Shown: positions 36,292-46,592 of the stretch, in pieces
How positions within the stretch are numbered: position 1 is the first letter of the stretch
Layout: each line of letters begins with the position of its first letter
DNA from: DATFVA01 sp963747755
GTDB lineage: Bacteria > Bacteroidota > Ignavibacteria > Ignavibacteriales > Ignavibacteriaceae
Length of the DNA: 64,000 bases
NCBI GenBank assembly: GCA_963747755.1
Contig: CAVVGK010000014.1
Location: 1,054,001-1,118,000, forward strand
Direction: 5' to 3'
The notes under the pieces: model-generated
Databases searched by the model: none
The model's input: only the letters and a program-made list of their open reading frames with translations
Told to the model about the DNA's origin: nothing
Translations under genes and position numbers: made by a program

Positions 36292-36341
36292 ATCCGGGAA
36301 CAATTCCCCGGATAATTAATCCTGATTGAGGGATCAGGATT
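36292..36341 (+). promoter_or_regulatory. Two adjacent hairpins between the CheW-like and first pilin-like genes
   Basis: ATCCGGG/CCCGGAT (36292-36298 with 36307-36313) and AATCCTGAT/ATCAGGATT (36318-36326 with 36333-36341, 6-nt loop) are perfect stems in tandem, 4 bp apart. No T-run follows on the plus strand, so they look more like an RNA-stability or processing element than a full terminator. Confidence 0.5.
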
Positions 36342-36381
36342 TCAGGAAAAAACTATTTTATTAAAAAGGTTGTGTGAGGGA

Positions 36382-36900
36382 ATGACCAACATACAAATGA
36401 TACTCGCCTTAGGCGCAATGATTTTATTAACTATTCTGATTACGAATACTAATAAAAACTCATTGAATGTCGAAGATGTAATGTACGATTCCAACTTCGG
36501 CATTACCGCTACTTCTATAGCTTCATCGATAATTGAAGATGCCAGTAAAAAAAGATTTGACAATATATTCTTATGTGGATTCCTCAACCGTATATGACCC
36601 AGATTACTTTACCCCCGCTGCTGACCTGGGTATTGAATCAGGAGAGGATCATCACCGATCCTAAGACCTTCAATGATTTTGATGATTATGATAATTACAC
36701 CACAGTTGACAGTACAATGCCTTCCGCAGTTTTTAATATATTCTGTACGGTAGTTTATGTTGAATGATACATGCACTTGATGATTCGGTAAGCAACTCAA
36801 ACTTTTCATAAAAAAATCAATGTAAAAGTATGGAGCAAATCAATGCAGTGATACAATGGTTATGTCATCAATTTACAGTTACTGGAATTTTTTACCATAA
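36382..36900 (+). pseudogene. Pilin-like membrane-anchored protein, frameshifted
   Basis: Starts at the ATG at 36382 with GTGAGGG upstream. It opens with a short polar leader and one hydrophobic helix (MTNIQMILALGAMILLTILI), then an extracytoplasmic beta/alpha part. The frame breaks near 36568 (extra T: 'ATATTCTTATG'), 36650 (extra C) and again near 36767. Reading across the breaks gives 'SSTVYDPDYFTPAADLGIES', 'KTFNDFDDYDNYTT', 'AVFNIFCTVVYVE', 'INVKVWSKSM' and a natural end 'SSIYSYWNFLP' before TAA at 36898. It therefore looks like one protein of about 170 residues. No GFTLIE-type prepilin site is present. Whether the breaks are real or assembly errors is open (see findings). Confidence 0.65.
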
Positions 36901-36909
36901 AGTGAATAT

Positions 36910-37586
36910 ATGGGAACATCAGTAATATTAGATATAATGGGTTCAATGATAATTGGAGGTATCCTTCTCCTCACTTTATTCAGGATGAATGACAATGCCA
37001 CCAAAAATACATATAACTTTTCTGGTGAGCTTATTGTACAGCAGAACCTGGTTACAACTGTTGAAGTTTTGGAATATGATTTCAGGAAAATAGGATACTG
37101 TGAAGATCCTTTTGAATTCCCTCATCCAGAGAAAGATGCGATTTTATATGCTGATACAAGCGAGATAAGATTTTTAACAGATTTAATGTACCTCCGCTAT
37201 GAACGATCCGCATGGTGATGGAACACTTGATACTGTTGAATACAGACTTGGACCTGCTTCTGAATTATCAGGAACTCCGAATCCAAATGATAGGATGTTT
37301 ATACAGGATAGTAAATGGTGTTTCAAAAGGGGTTAATCTTGGGATAACAAAATTTAAAATCAGATATTTCAGGGATTCATCAACTGCATCCGGAAGCACT
37401 ACACTTGCAGAAATATTACCAAATAGTTTACCTAAAATATGGGCTGCTGGTACACCAACTGGAATTACGGCATTGCAGATAGATATTCAGGTTGAAAATA
37501 CTGCGTCATATGATGCTGCAAATAATCCTTTCCGTCAGGCTTTCTGGAGGCAGATAAGATTGTCATCAAGAAATATAAAACGATAG
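36910..37586 (+). pseudogene. PilW-like minor pilin, frameshifted
   Basis: The ATG at 36910 is 9 bp after the previous stop. The N-terminus is MGTSVILDIMGSMIIGGILL, one hydrophobic helix right at the start. The next part, 'LVTTVEVLEYDFRKIGYCED', resembles the helix after the membrane segment of PilW-type minor pilins. The frame breaks near 37187-37200 and again near 37295-37330. Across them one can read 'NDPHGDGTLDTVEYRLGP', 'PNPNDRMFIQDS' and 'VNGVSKGVNLGITKFKIRYF', then the typical PilW end 'FRQAFWRQIRLSSRNIKR'. Reassembled length is about 225 residues. The order and context fit a minor pseudopilin. Confidence 0.65.
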
Positions 37587-37596
37587 GAGGGATGAA

Positions 37597-39006
37597 ATGT
37601 CAGGTAAAGCTTTATTAATATTAGTTCTTGGATTCACAATAATTTTTATGGTTATGGGTTATTTCTGGGGTGGGACTGGCCACACGATCCACAGATAACC
37701 ATGTATCTTATTATTCAACAACAGTCGCACACAATATAGCTGTAAGCGGAGCAAATATTGGATTGCAGAAAGTAATTTATAGCTACAATACTAACTGGAA
37801 ATCTGCTGGATGGCAATATTGTTACCGAGGATTTTGAAGATGGTGAAATGATATGTTGACATTGATACACTCAGAAACCTGTCAAAGTTCTTACCTCAAA
37901 AGGCTATTTTCCTAAAGGATCGACTGAACCTCAAATTGTAAAAGTAAAATTACTGCAGGATATAACCTCAATGGCCAGGTATGCCTGGTTTATTCCATCT
38001 GTTTCAACGGGAGCTGCTAATCAAAGACCCTGGATTACCGGTGATAAAATCTAGGGAGGATTTCATTCCAATCAGTTTTTAAATGTTGATGGTGATCCCA
38101 GTTTTTTATGGAAAAGTTACAACATTAAAAGGAATTAAAGATTGGGGATACAGGATCTGACCCACAATTCCTTGGCGGATATGAAGAAGGAATAAGTGTT
38201 TCCTGGGAAATGAATAAAAAGTTAGATGTTCAAAAGGCAGCAGCAATAGAAGGACAGACAACACCTGGGGCTATGTGCTACTTTGATAAAGTAGCTGGTA
38301 AAAAAGTTAATAATCTATGGCTTAAATTTGAATGAGATGGAATGTTATTTATCAGAACAGACACAAAAAATTCAGGAGATAATATTGCAAATTATTCCCC
38401 TCCCGATACAATGCCATTATCAGAGATGGCCCCGAATGGTGATAATATATGTTAATAAAGGCGATGTATATATGTCTGGTAGTATTAAACGGACAGGTAA
38501 CCGTTGTTGCCGACGGAGCTTCCGGATTTGGAGGTCCTGGAAATGTTTACTTAGTAGGAGATATGATATAATCATATTGATCCGATGATCCCTAATGGTA
38601 CCGGCGGTTATATCGTTAATCCTGCTCTCATTAGATGAAAATGGGAATCCATTGATATGATGGGAATAATTGCACGTAATAATATATCAGTTGCGACATC
38701 CGTTGAATCAGGAGGTAGAGCTAATAATGTTACAGATCCCGATATCAATATTGATGGTGGAATTATTTGTCTGGATGGAGGCTTTACAGTTCAGGATTTG
38801 AGATGGTCTTCCTGGTCCCACAGGCAATATTAATCTTCAAGGCTCAATGGTTGCCGGTAAAGAGGAGATAGTTGCAAATTTTAATGGACTATACTATAGA
38901 GCAAGGCTATAATAGAGTTGTAATTTTTGATGAGAGATTTGCAACCGGTCCACCAACCTGGTTTCCATACTTGTATTATTATAGAGTAATTTCCTGGCTG
39001 GAATAA
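37597..39006 (+). pseudogene. PilX/DUF4900-like pilus-associated protein, heavily frameshifted
   Basis: The ATG at 37597 follows AGGAGG. The start MSGKALLILVLGFTIIFMVM is a membrane helix, followed by 'VAHNIAVSGANIGLQKVIYS', the PilX-like pattern seen at the start of DUF4900 proteins. Many frame breaks follow, but all three frames give related, clearly coding segments: 'LTSKGYFPKGSTEPQIVKVK', 'ARYAWFIPSVSTGAANQRPW', 'LGGYEEGISVSWEMNKKLDV', 'GQVTVVADGASGFGGPGNVY', 'MMGIIARNNISVATSVESGG'. A final 'FPYLYYYRVISWLE' precedes TAA at 39004. The middle, rich in Gly, Asp and Asn, fits a beta-solenoid. Reconstructed length is about 465 residues. Confidence 0.6.
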
Positions 39007-39234
39007 TGGGTAAATCTCATTTAAGGATAATGTATCATAATTGAGACAACTTGATTCATAGAAATATTAAGAAATTTAGATAAAATAGTACGGCACAGTT
39101 TTATATATAATAGTTGAAAGAAAATAAAAAACTAAAGGAATTTTAACGAGGGAGAGTGTGAGGGTAGCAGTCGAACTCTCTGTTAAATAATACATAACTA
39201 AAATACATTCACAAACATTTAGAGGAGGTCCGTA

Positions 39235-39633
39235 ATGGGACAACAACAATTATTGCTCATAGTACTCGGTGTCATCCTGGTTGGCGTGGCAGTAGTACTT
39301 GGTATTCAGTATTTCGGTGTTGGTGCTGAAGAAGGTGCAAAAGATGAATTAGTAGCTCATGCATATGATAATTGGTGCAAATGCTCAACAATGGTTTAAA
39401 AAACCAGTATCTATGGGTGGTGGTGGAGGACTTTTGTGGTAATTTCAATGGACTGGCATATCTGCAAGCAAATTTAGCTAGCAACTTCATAATCTAATGG
39501 GACTATATCATATACTCCGGCTACTGATGGTACTAACATGTTACAGTATTACTGGGACTCCATTAACAGATATAGGTTATCAATTGGACATGTTACTAGC
39601 TACAGTTACGACAGTAATGATTACAACCAGTAA
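39235..39633 (+). pseudogene. Candidate major pilin (MGQQQ type), frameshifted
   Basis: The ATG at 39235 has a strong AGAGGAGG site, better than its neighbours, and 228 bp of its own upstream DNA, as expected for an abundant subunit. It begins MGQQQLLLIVLGVILVGVAV, then 'LGIQYFGVGAEEGAKDELV', 'NAQQWFKKPVSMGGGGG', and ends 'RLSIGHVTSYSYDSNDYNQ' with TAA at 39631. That is an N-terminal helix, a Gly-rich turn and a small beta domain, about 130 residues in all. Breaks fall near 39366, 39431 and 39490-39560. There is no GFTLIE motif and no Glu at position 5 of a mature helix, so processing by a classic prepilin peptidase is doubtful. No family was recognised. Confidence 0.6.
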
Positions 39634-39654
39634 TCCAATAATTTAATATTTAAA

Positions 39655-41012
39655 ATGATTGAATTAAAATTCACAGCAGAAAAGATAGATGGACAGATAG
39701 TCGGCGGCGTAATTGCCGCCGACTCTGTTTCCTCTGCAAAGCAGAAAGCAAATTTAATTGCGGTGCAGAATAATTTCCGGATTAAAAAACTGGAAAGAAA
39801 AAGCACTTTTGTTTATAAGGTACGCAGGGGAAATGAAAAACCTGTAACAGGTGAACAGAAAGCATTTAATAAAGAGGAAGTTATCTCGGCATTAACTCTT
39901 CTCGGATACCAGGTAGTAGGCGTTAACAAAAAAATTGTTGATATTCAGAAGAAACCATCAACAGCAGATATTTTAATGTTTGTTAAAGTCTGCTCTGATA
40001 TGCTGGATGAGAAAATGTCTTATGGTGAAATACTTTCTTTTGTTATAAATGATACTCGTAATAAAGTTTTAAAGAAACTCTAAAAGAAATAAGTAAGGAT
40101 CTTAAAGCAGGGTGAGGACAGTGAAGCAGCTTTTATGAAGCATAAAAATATATTCGGATATTTCACTGCTTTTATGCTTGGGCTTGCATCAAAAAGCGGA
40201 AATATGGCTGAGGTATACAGGGCTACTGCAAAATTCCTTGAAAGAAGACATGAATTTAAAAGAAGTCTTCCGAAGTGCTTTAATAACTCCTCTTGTAACT
40301 GTTCTGGTACTTAATGCAGCCGTTATATGGTATGTTGCATATATTTTTCCTGCAACTGCAGAACTTTTTTTAAGATATAATATGAAACTTCCGCCAATGA
40401 CTCAGTTTACTCTTGATATGGCGTATTGGCTTCAGGCTAATGTATGGTATATAATTGCTGCTAATTATTATACCTATAATTGCAGGGATATTTACATACA
40501 GACATCCACGCGGAAGAGTCTGGTTTGATAAGCAGTTATTAAGACTTCCTATGATCGGCGAAATAATGCATAAAACATATATAGAAATTTTCTGCAGGGT
40601 TTTTTATACACTTTATTCAGGTTCAGCAGTAAGTATTCAGCCAATTAAAATTGGCGCAGAAGCAATGGGAAATAAATATCTTGAAGAGAAGATTAAAAAT
40701 GTTGCTCTTCCGATAATGATGAATAAGGGAATCGGAATATCAGATGCTTTAATTGCTACAGGAGTTTTTCCCGAGACTGCAATCTCAAAATTCAGGCAGG
40801 GTGAAGAAACAGGAAATATTAAAAAAGCAGCTATTCAGCTTGCAAATTATTATGAAAGTGATACAGTATATCGATTAAAGAATTTTATTGAATGGGTTCA
40901 GATAATGATTGCATTTTACATTCTGGTTGTAATGATATTGTTAACTGTAGTATCAGCGGAAACTGCAATTATTAGTCCAACTAAACCAGGTGTAAAAGAT
41001 CTGACAAGATAA
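39655..41012 (+). pseudogene. Type IV pilus / type II secretion platform protein (PilC/GspF), frameshifted
   Basis: Inner-membrane platform protein of a type IV filament machine. The intact first segment covers the N-terminal domain ('ADILMFVKVCSDMLDEKMSY'). After breaks the sequence continues with 'FTAFMLGLASKSGNMAEVYR', 'RSALITPLVTVLVLNAAVIW', 'AAIIIPIIAGIFTYRHPRGR' and 'LLRLPMIGEIMHKTYIEIFC', then 'FRQGEETGNIKKAAIQLANY' and the last helix. Breaks inferred from codon continuity: one A missing at about 40071, an extra G at 40110-40112, an extra C at 40270 and an extra A at 40463. Reassembled length is about 450 residues. Two GspF-type repeats are visible. Confidence 0.8.
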
Positions 41013-41032
41013 GTGTGAATTAATAAGAATGT

Positions 41033-42877
41033 ATGAATGAAAATACTTAGAAATACAGATTGAAAAAATTACGATATTGAAAATGATGTCGCCAATAAGC
41101 TAGGTTATGTTCTTATTAAAAAAGGGATTAATTGATTCCAAAACTCTGGTGAAAGCTGTTGTTGCTAAAAGAAACGAAAATCTACATCAAATGGAAACGG
41201 AAAACCTAAAAGAAATCTAGCTCAAATACTTGTTCAGGATTTCAAATATGATCATGACTGTATTTACCGTGAAGTAGCCAATCTTATATGCATTCAGAAC
41301 ATTTGAAATTGATCTCGAAGAAGATAATTCAGAACAGATTGAAAAAATTAAAAAGCTTATCAATAGGTTTGATGATGACTTAAAAAGACAGATGGTAACA
41401 CATAAAGTTATCCCGTTAAACTATGATGAGAAGATTACAGATAAAATAATACTTGCTGCAGTTGATCCTACAGTAAGAGAAATTCCAAAAATAGCTTACA
41501 GCCTGAATGCAAAAAGTTATGATGTATTTTATTTACCAGTTCAGAAATATGAACAACTGATTGAATTATTAATTCCGCAGGAAAATGAATATTTGAAAAA
41601 TATTGAAGAAGAATTATGATTACTCTGAAGTTAGAGAAGAAGGTTCAATTGATGAAGGGCTTCTTGAAGTAGAAATAAATAAAAGTGCATTAATAAATCT
41701 ATTTGAAGGGCCTTGTTGAAGGCTGTAAGAAGAGGTGCAAGTGATATTCATATAATTCCAATAGGCAAGTAAAGAAACTGATATAAGTTTCAGAGTAGAC
41801 GGGAGGATTAGTTTATGGCATCGGCAGGAAAATACTCTTCCCGAAGCTGTAATTGCTGTTGTAAAAGATAGAGCGCGAGGGTCTGGACAGATTTGAAAGA
41901 GAACAGGGACAGGATGGATTTATTCAGAGAGAAATTGACGGACATCTTATACGATTCAGGGTTTCAATCCTTCCGATTGCAGGTTCTGAAATTAAAAATA
42001 AGTTTGAAAGTGTTGTAGTTAGAGTTCTGGATGACAGAAAAGTAATTACAGATCTTGATGAACTGGGATTAGTCGGATATGCACAGGAATTCGTTTGAAA
42101 AAGCAATAAGTAAGCCCCAGGGAATGGTTATTTTAACTGGACCTACAGGATGCGGAAAAAGTACTACTATTATAGCCGCACTTCATCATGTTATGGATCC
42201 TTCATTAAACGTTCTAACTGTTGAAGATCCGATTGAATATGTAATAAAAGGTGCAAGACAGATTAAGCTGAGTCATAAAATGAATTTTGATCAGGCTATA
42301 AGATCAATTTTGCGTCATGATCCTGATGTTGTGATGGTGGGTGAAATAAGAGACAGGGAAACAGCAGATATTGCAATTAAACTTGCAAATACAGGACATC
42401 TAACATTTACAACGCTTCATACAAATGATGCTCCCAGTGTTGTTTCACGACTTTATAAAATGGGAATTGAACCGTTTCTTCTTGCATATGCAATTAACGT
42501 AATAGTTGCACAAAGACTTAGTAAGAAAACTATGCGGAAATGTAAAAAGAAAGCTGATCGATCTGGATGAGGTTTCTTCATGAATTTGAAACTTAATCCT
42601 GAAGAATGGAAAAATATCGATGTTATATGAACCAAATGGATGCGACAAATGCGGTCATACCGGGTTCAACGGAAGACTGGCAATACATGAAACATTATTT
42701 TTTACAAAAGAAATAAGCCAGCATATTTTCAATGCAGGAGATAAAATTGATGAGGAAAGTATTAGGGCGGCTGCAAAAAAAGATGGGATGTTAACTTTAA
42801 GGGAATCAGGTTTTGAAAGAGTAAGAATGGGACTTACATCATTTGAAGAGGTTCTATCCAATACTGCAGATAATTAA
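41033..42877 (+). pseudogene. PilB/GspE-type assembly ATPase, frameshifted
   Basis: Hexameric ATPase that powers filament extension or secretion. The N-terminal MshEN/GspE-N part ('NKLGYVLIKKGLIDSKTLVK') and the linker ('RASDIHI'-like 'VRRGASDIHIIPIG' after a break) precede the core. The core has 'ILTGPTGCGKSTTIIAALHH' (Walker A), 'LTVEDPIEYV' (Asp box), 'ILRHDPDVVMVGEIRDRETA' (Walker B) and 'TLHTNDAPSVVSRLYKMGIE' (His box). The zinc-binding loop of PilB/GspE is present but spread over breaks: 'RKCKKK' then 'NGCDKCGHTGFNGRLAIHE'. Extra bases are inferred at about 42088, 42560, 42573, 42591 and 42623, and several more before 41900. The start ATG at 41033 is uncertain. Confidence 0.8.
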
Positions 42878-42898
42878 ATTAAAATAAGAGATCGTTAA

Positions 42899-44209
42899 AT
42901 GCCTTTAACAGCATCAACAATAAAAACAAATCCAAGGGATATTATTTCTCCTGAGGCAAAGAATGTGCTTCAGAAATATATTTCAAAGATACCCAGGTTC
43001 TTGATGGGACCGGATAGGGTCAGCTTCCTAATGGAGCAATTTAAGGAAATGGATAATGAAGAGCGATTTCACCTTATGGAGGTAATGAATAACCTTTTAA
43101 AGGTAATGACTGATATGGAGGCTTCCGATATTGAACTTGGCGGATATGGCACTGAAGGATTATGTATGGTTTAGAATTTATGGCAAAAAAGAACCTGTGA
43201 TGGAACTGCCAAAATTTACGAATGATGAATCTGCTCTGATAATATTATCAGTTCTTAATGATAAGCAGAAAAATGGTACTGGAAAAAATACGTAACCTTG
43301 ATTTTTCATATACGTTTGAGTATGTGAATAGTATGTATGCCAGGAAAAACGGCAATCATTCAGAGAATTAGTTTCAGAGGTGATGCATTTTTCGATGTGG
43401 ACTGTCTCGCAATGAATATGCGTTCTATTGTTCCTGATTTAAGAACACTGGACCAGCTCGAATTTCCTTCGAATGCACTAAAGGTATTATCATATAATTA
43501 TATTAAACAGGGATTAATTTTAATTACAGGTATTACAGGTTCGGGTAAATCAACAACTCTTGATGCGATTGTCGACTGGCATAATGATAATGCAAATGCT
43601 CATATCGTTACTATTGCCTCCCCTCTTGAATATGTACATAGATCAAGAAAATGTATTATCAGACAGAGAGAAGTGGGCAGAGATGTTATTGACATTTCAC
43701 GAGGGTGTTGTCCAGGCGTTAAGACAGGATCTTGATATAATGGTTATAGGTGAAATGAGAGATCCGGCAACAATAATGGCTGCCTGGAGGTAACTGATAC
43801 AGGGCATAAAGTTTTTTCAACTCTTCATACTTCATCTGCAGTGGAATCATTGGATAGAATTATGGCTGAAGTTCATAAGAATGAACAGGAAAGGGTACGA
43901 TATCGTCTTGCAGATGTTCTAACGGCTGTTGTTTCGCAAAAACTTAGTTCCAGCGATTGATGGAAAATTGATACTTGCAAAAGAAGTTTTAATAGTAAAT
44001 CCGAATGTCAGGGCTGCAATTAAAAATAATAATACCGGTGAAATTTATATGATGATAAACCAGGGAGCCGCATGCAGGAATGATTACAATGGAACAGGAT
44101 CTTAAAGAGATTATATATAGAAAGAAGAATATCATTGGAAATGGCATTACAGTATGCAAATAATAAAGAATTATTCAGACAAATAATCGGAGCATCGAGC
44201 TATGAGTAA
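42899..44209 (+). pseudogene. PilT-like ATPase with an N-terminal extension, frameshifted
   Basis: Second secretion-type ATPase of the cluster. It has an N-terminal extension of about 40 residues ('NPRDIISPEAKNVLQKYISK') not usual in PilT, then 'DMEASDIELGGYGTEG', the PilT/PilU-like 'ASDIHL' segment. The core reads 'ILITGITGSGKSTTLDAIVD' (Walker A), 'IVTIASPLEYVH' (Asp box), 'VVQALRQDLDIMVIGEMRDP' (Walker B) and 'TGHKVFSTLHTSSAVESLDR' (His box), ending 'QIIGASSYE'. Breaks are near 43170, 43275, 43330, 43640-43690, 43790, 43945 and 44085. It overlaps the next gene at ATGAGTAA. PilT proteins drive pilus retraction, so the filament may be retractile. Confidence 0.78.
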
Positions 44210-45712
44210 GATAGCATGTATTTATTTTGAAGGAAATGACAGCAAAGTTGCACTTTTCGAACAAGAAAACGGTCAGCTTAAAATGCTGAAAGCTGAATCA
44301 ATTGATACATCCCTCGCTTTTTCGGAACAAAAAGCAGGGGCAGGTAAATCAAACGGCAGGTAAGCAGAAAGATAACTTTCAGTATAATTTTGTCTAGAAG
44401 AATCCGCAGCTTTTAACAGAACATTTCTGACAAAATTAAATGAATTTTTCCTTGGAGAGGATTTGTCCAAATGTAAATTCATTCCAATCCTATCAGAGCC
44501 GGCGATATATTTCCAGAAAGTGAACGATGAGAAGGACCTTGCTTCCTTAAATATTAATGCAAAAGGAAAGATAGAGACAACTATTGATTTTGTTCAGTTG
44601 TATGATGATCATAAACTGGCGGTATATCCATCGGGTCAAAGCAGTTATCTTCAGGCAATTGATTCTCTTGCAAGGATGAATAACCGGAAGTTCTTCAAAA
44701 TACCCACTGTAAAGAGCGCTGAAATCTCCCTTGCATCTTATATAATCAGGAAGAATAAATTTGCCGATAAAGAAACTACTTTAGTCCTTTATGTCGGGAA
44801 AGAATATTCAAAAATAATTTTCCTTACAGGAAATAAACTTTTCCATATTGGCGCAACACTTTCTGTAGGTAAGAACAGCTTTAATGCTCATAATGTAATT
44901 GTAAGTAAAATACTGCTTGAAATGGAGCATGGAGGTATAAACAGTCATTGAAAATATCGTTATCTGTGGAGAAGATGAAACTGAGGATTTGTTAGTAACA
45001 GTTAGTGAAGCCTATCCTGACGCTAAGGTGTCCTTCCAGGAAATTGAATCTGTTGAGATTGAGGGGGTTGATTCATTCAGCACAGAATCTGCCTTTATAA
45101 TTCCTGCAGCGGTTGCTGAGGAATATTTTGCTGAACTTGACAAAAAACTTGAGGGAATAAATCTGCTGCCGAATTATATAAAGGAAGAGCAGAAGATTTT
45201 CCAGCTTGGATGGCAGGGTTACCTGATGCTGGCACTGATAGTTCTTTCTGCAGCATTCTTCATCAATAAAACATTTTCAAATATCGTTTCATCGAAAGAA
45301 AAAGATACTGAAATAAGTAAGTTCTTGTTACTGCAAGCTCAGAATAAAGCAACTGTTGAAAAAATTAAATCCTATGAAAATAAGATTCAGAATGTAGATC
45401 AGACTAAAATCTGTGCTGAACCAGCTTTCGAGCGGTACGGGGATTGTAAGTGTACAGATGAAAAAACTTTCAGGTTTTACCAACCAGAAAAGAAATGCGT
45501 GGATGAACCAATTAGTAATGGATAAGCAGAAAAATGTTAAACTTGGCGGGTTCACATTTTCAAGGATAGTAGTTAAAGAATTATCAGATTCTTACAATGG
45601 GGCTATACTTCAAAACATATTATATGAACCTTTACGTGACACAAGAGCGTTTAAATTTACGATTGATGCCGGGAACCTGATGGGAGGTAAGCAAAATGAA
45701 AAAAAGAAATAA
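44203..45712 (+). pseudogene. PilM-PilN fusion (GspL-like) alignment protein, frameshifted
   Basis: The ATG at 44203 overlaps the PilT-like stop. The first 320 residues or so have an actin-like PilM character ('KIACIYFEGNDSKVALFEQE', 'TLVLYVGKEYSKIIFLTGNK', 'NIVICGEDETEDLL'). A single membrane helix ('GYLMLALIVLSAAFFINKTF') follows and then a coiled coil and small domain as in PilN ('NQLSSGTGIVSVQMKKLSGF'). In most type IV pilus operons PilM and PilN are separate proteins; here one frame runs across both, as in GspL. Breaks are near 44360-44400, 44941 and 45406 (extra A). The end overlaps the start of the PilO-like gene by 17 bp. Confidence 0.7.
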
Positions 45713-46592
45713 ATCGTTAATAATACTAATAGTAGTATTCGTTCTGATAACGGCTGCCGGAAGTATATACACCTTAGGGATACAGCAGAAAGATCTTGAT
45801 GTCAAAGATCAGAAGCTCGTGAAACTGAGAGCAAATTACTCGAGTATTGAAACCCTGCAGATTCAGCTTAAAAAAGCAGAGGAAAAGGTTGCCGTCGTTG
45901 ATTCATTACTTTTCTCTGGTAAATTCACAATTCCTCAGAATTTATTGCAATCCAACTTTTTTAATTTTGTTGATTCATATAGCGGAGATTATTCACTTTA
46001 TACATTTACAAATGCCGAATTTGTAAGTAAAGGAACTGAAAACGGATTTAACTTTTACACATATAAAGTCAGCGGGAATGGATCATTTGAAAATGTCTAT
46101 GGATTAATTTACGCAATTGAGCATAGCAAAGAATTAAAGAAGATAGAATCAGCAAACGTCTCCGGAACGACCAGTGTAGACGATAAAGGCATCCCTCATT
46201 ACCTGGTTAAATTTGAACTTGAGGTTAAGGTATATTATTCCTCAAGCGACCGATATGCAGAAGTTAATTATTCTGAGAATAATCTCAGGACAGGAGGACT
46301 TTATGATGCTTTCTATCCGTTGGTCAGAAATGAGATCCGACCGAATGTTAATAATCTCCCTGATATACAGGATGCCACACTCATCTCTTTAGTACCCCAG
46401 GGTGCATTTATTTCCGACTCAAAGGGAAATACTCTCCTTCTTAAAAAAGGAGATGCTGTATACCTCGGTTACCTTATGGATATTGATTATGAAAATGAAT
46501 CTGTAACATTTGTCTTAAATAAAGGGGGTATCCTGGAATACCAGACCTTGAAAATAGGGAAGAAAAATCAGAAAGAAGGACAATCACAATGA
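45696..46592 (+). CDS. PilO/GspM-like inner-membrane alignment protein
   Basis: 298 residues, intact. A single N-terminal membrane helix ('SLIILIVVFVLITAAGSIYT') is followed by a coiled coil (about 30-70, 'LRANYSSIETLQIQLKKAEE') and a ferredoxin-like domain ('FYTYKVSGNGSFENVYGLIY'), the standard PilO layout. The C-terminal 90 residues resemble PilP: a beta domain that could contact the secretin ('TLISLVPQGAFISDSKGNTL', 'LKKGDAVYLGYLMDID'). So this may be a PilO-PilP combination. It overlaps the gene before it by 17 bp and the secretin gene after it by 4 bp (ATGA), showing strong coupling. Intactness inside the break-rich zone may be chance. Confidence 0.72.
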   Translation: MKKRNKSLIILIVVFVLITAAGSIYTLGIQQKDLDVKDQKLVKLRANYSSIETLQIQLKKAEEKVAVVDSLLFSGKFTIPQNLLQSNFFNFVDSYSGDYSLYTFTNAEFVSKGTENGFNFYTYKVSGNGSFENVYGLIYAIEHSKELKKIESANVSGTTSVDDKGIPHYLVKFELEVKVYYSSSDRYAEVNYSENNLRTGGLYDAFYPLVRNEIRPNVNNLPDIQDATLISLVPQGAFISDSKGNTLLLKKGDAVYLGYLMDIDYENESVTFVLNKGGILEYQTLKIGKKNQKEGQSQ

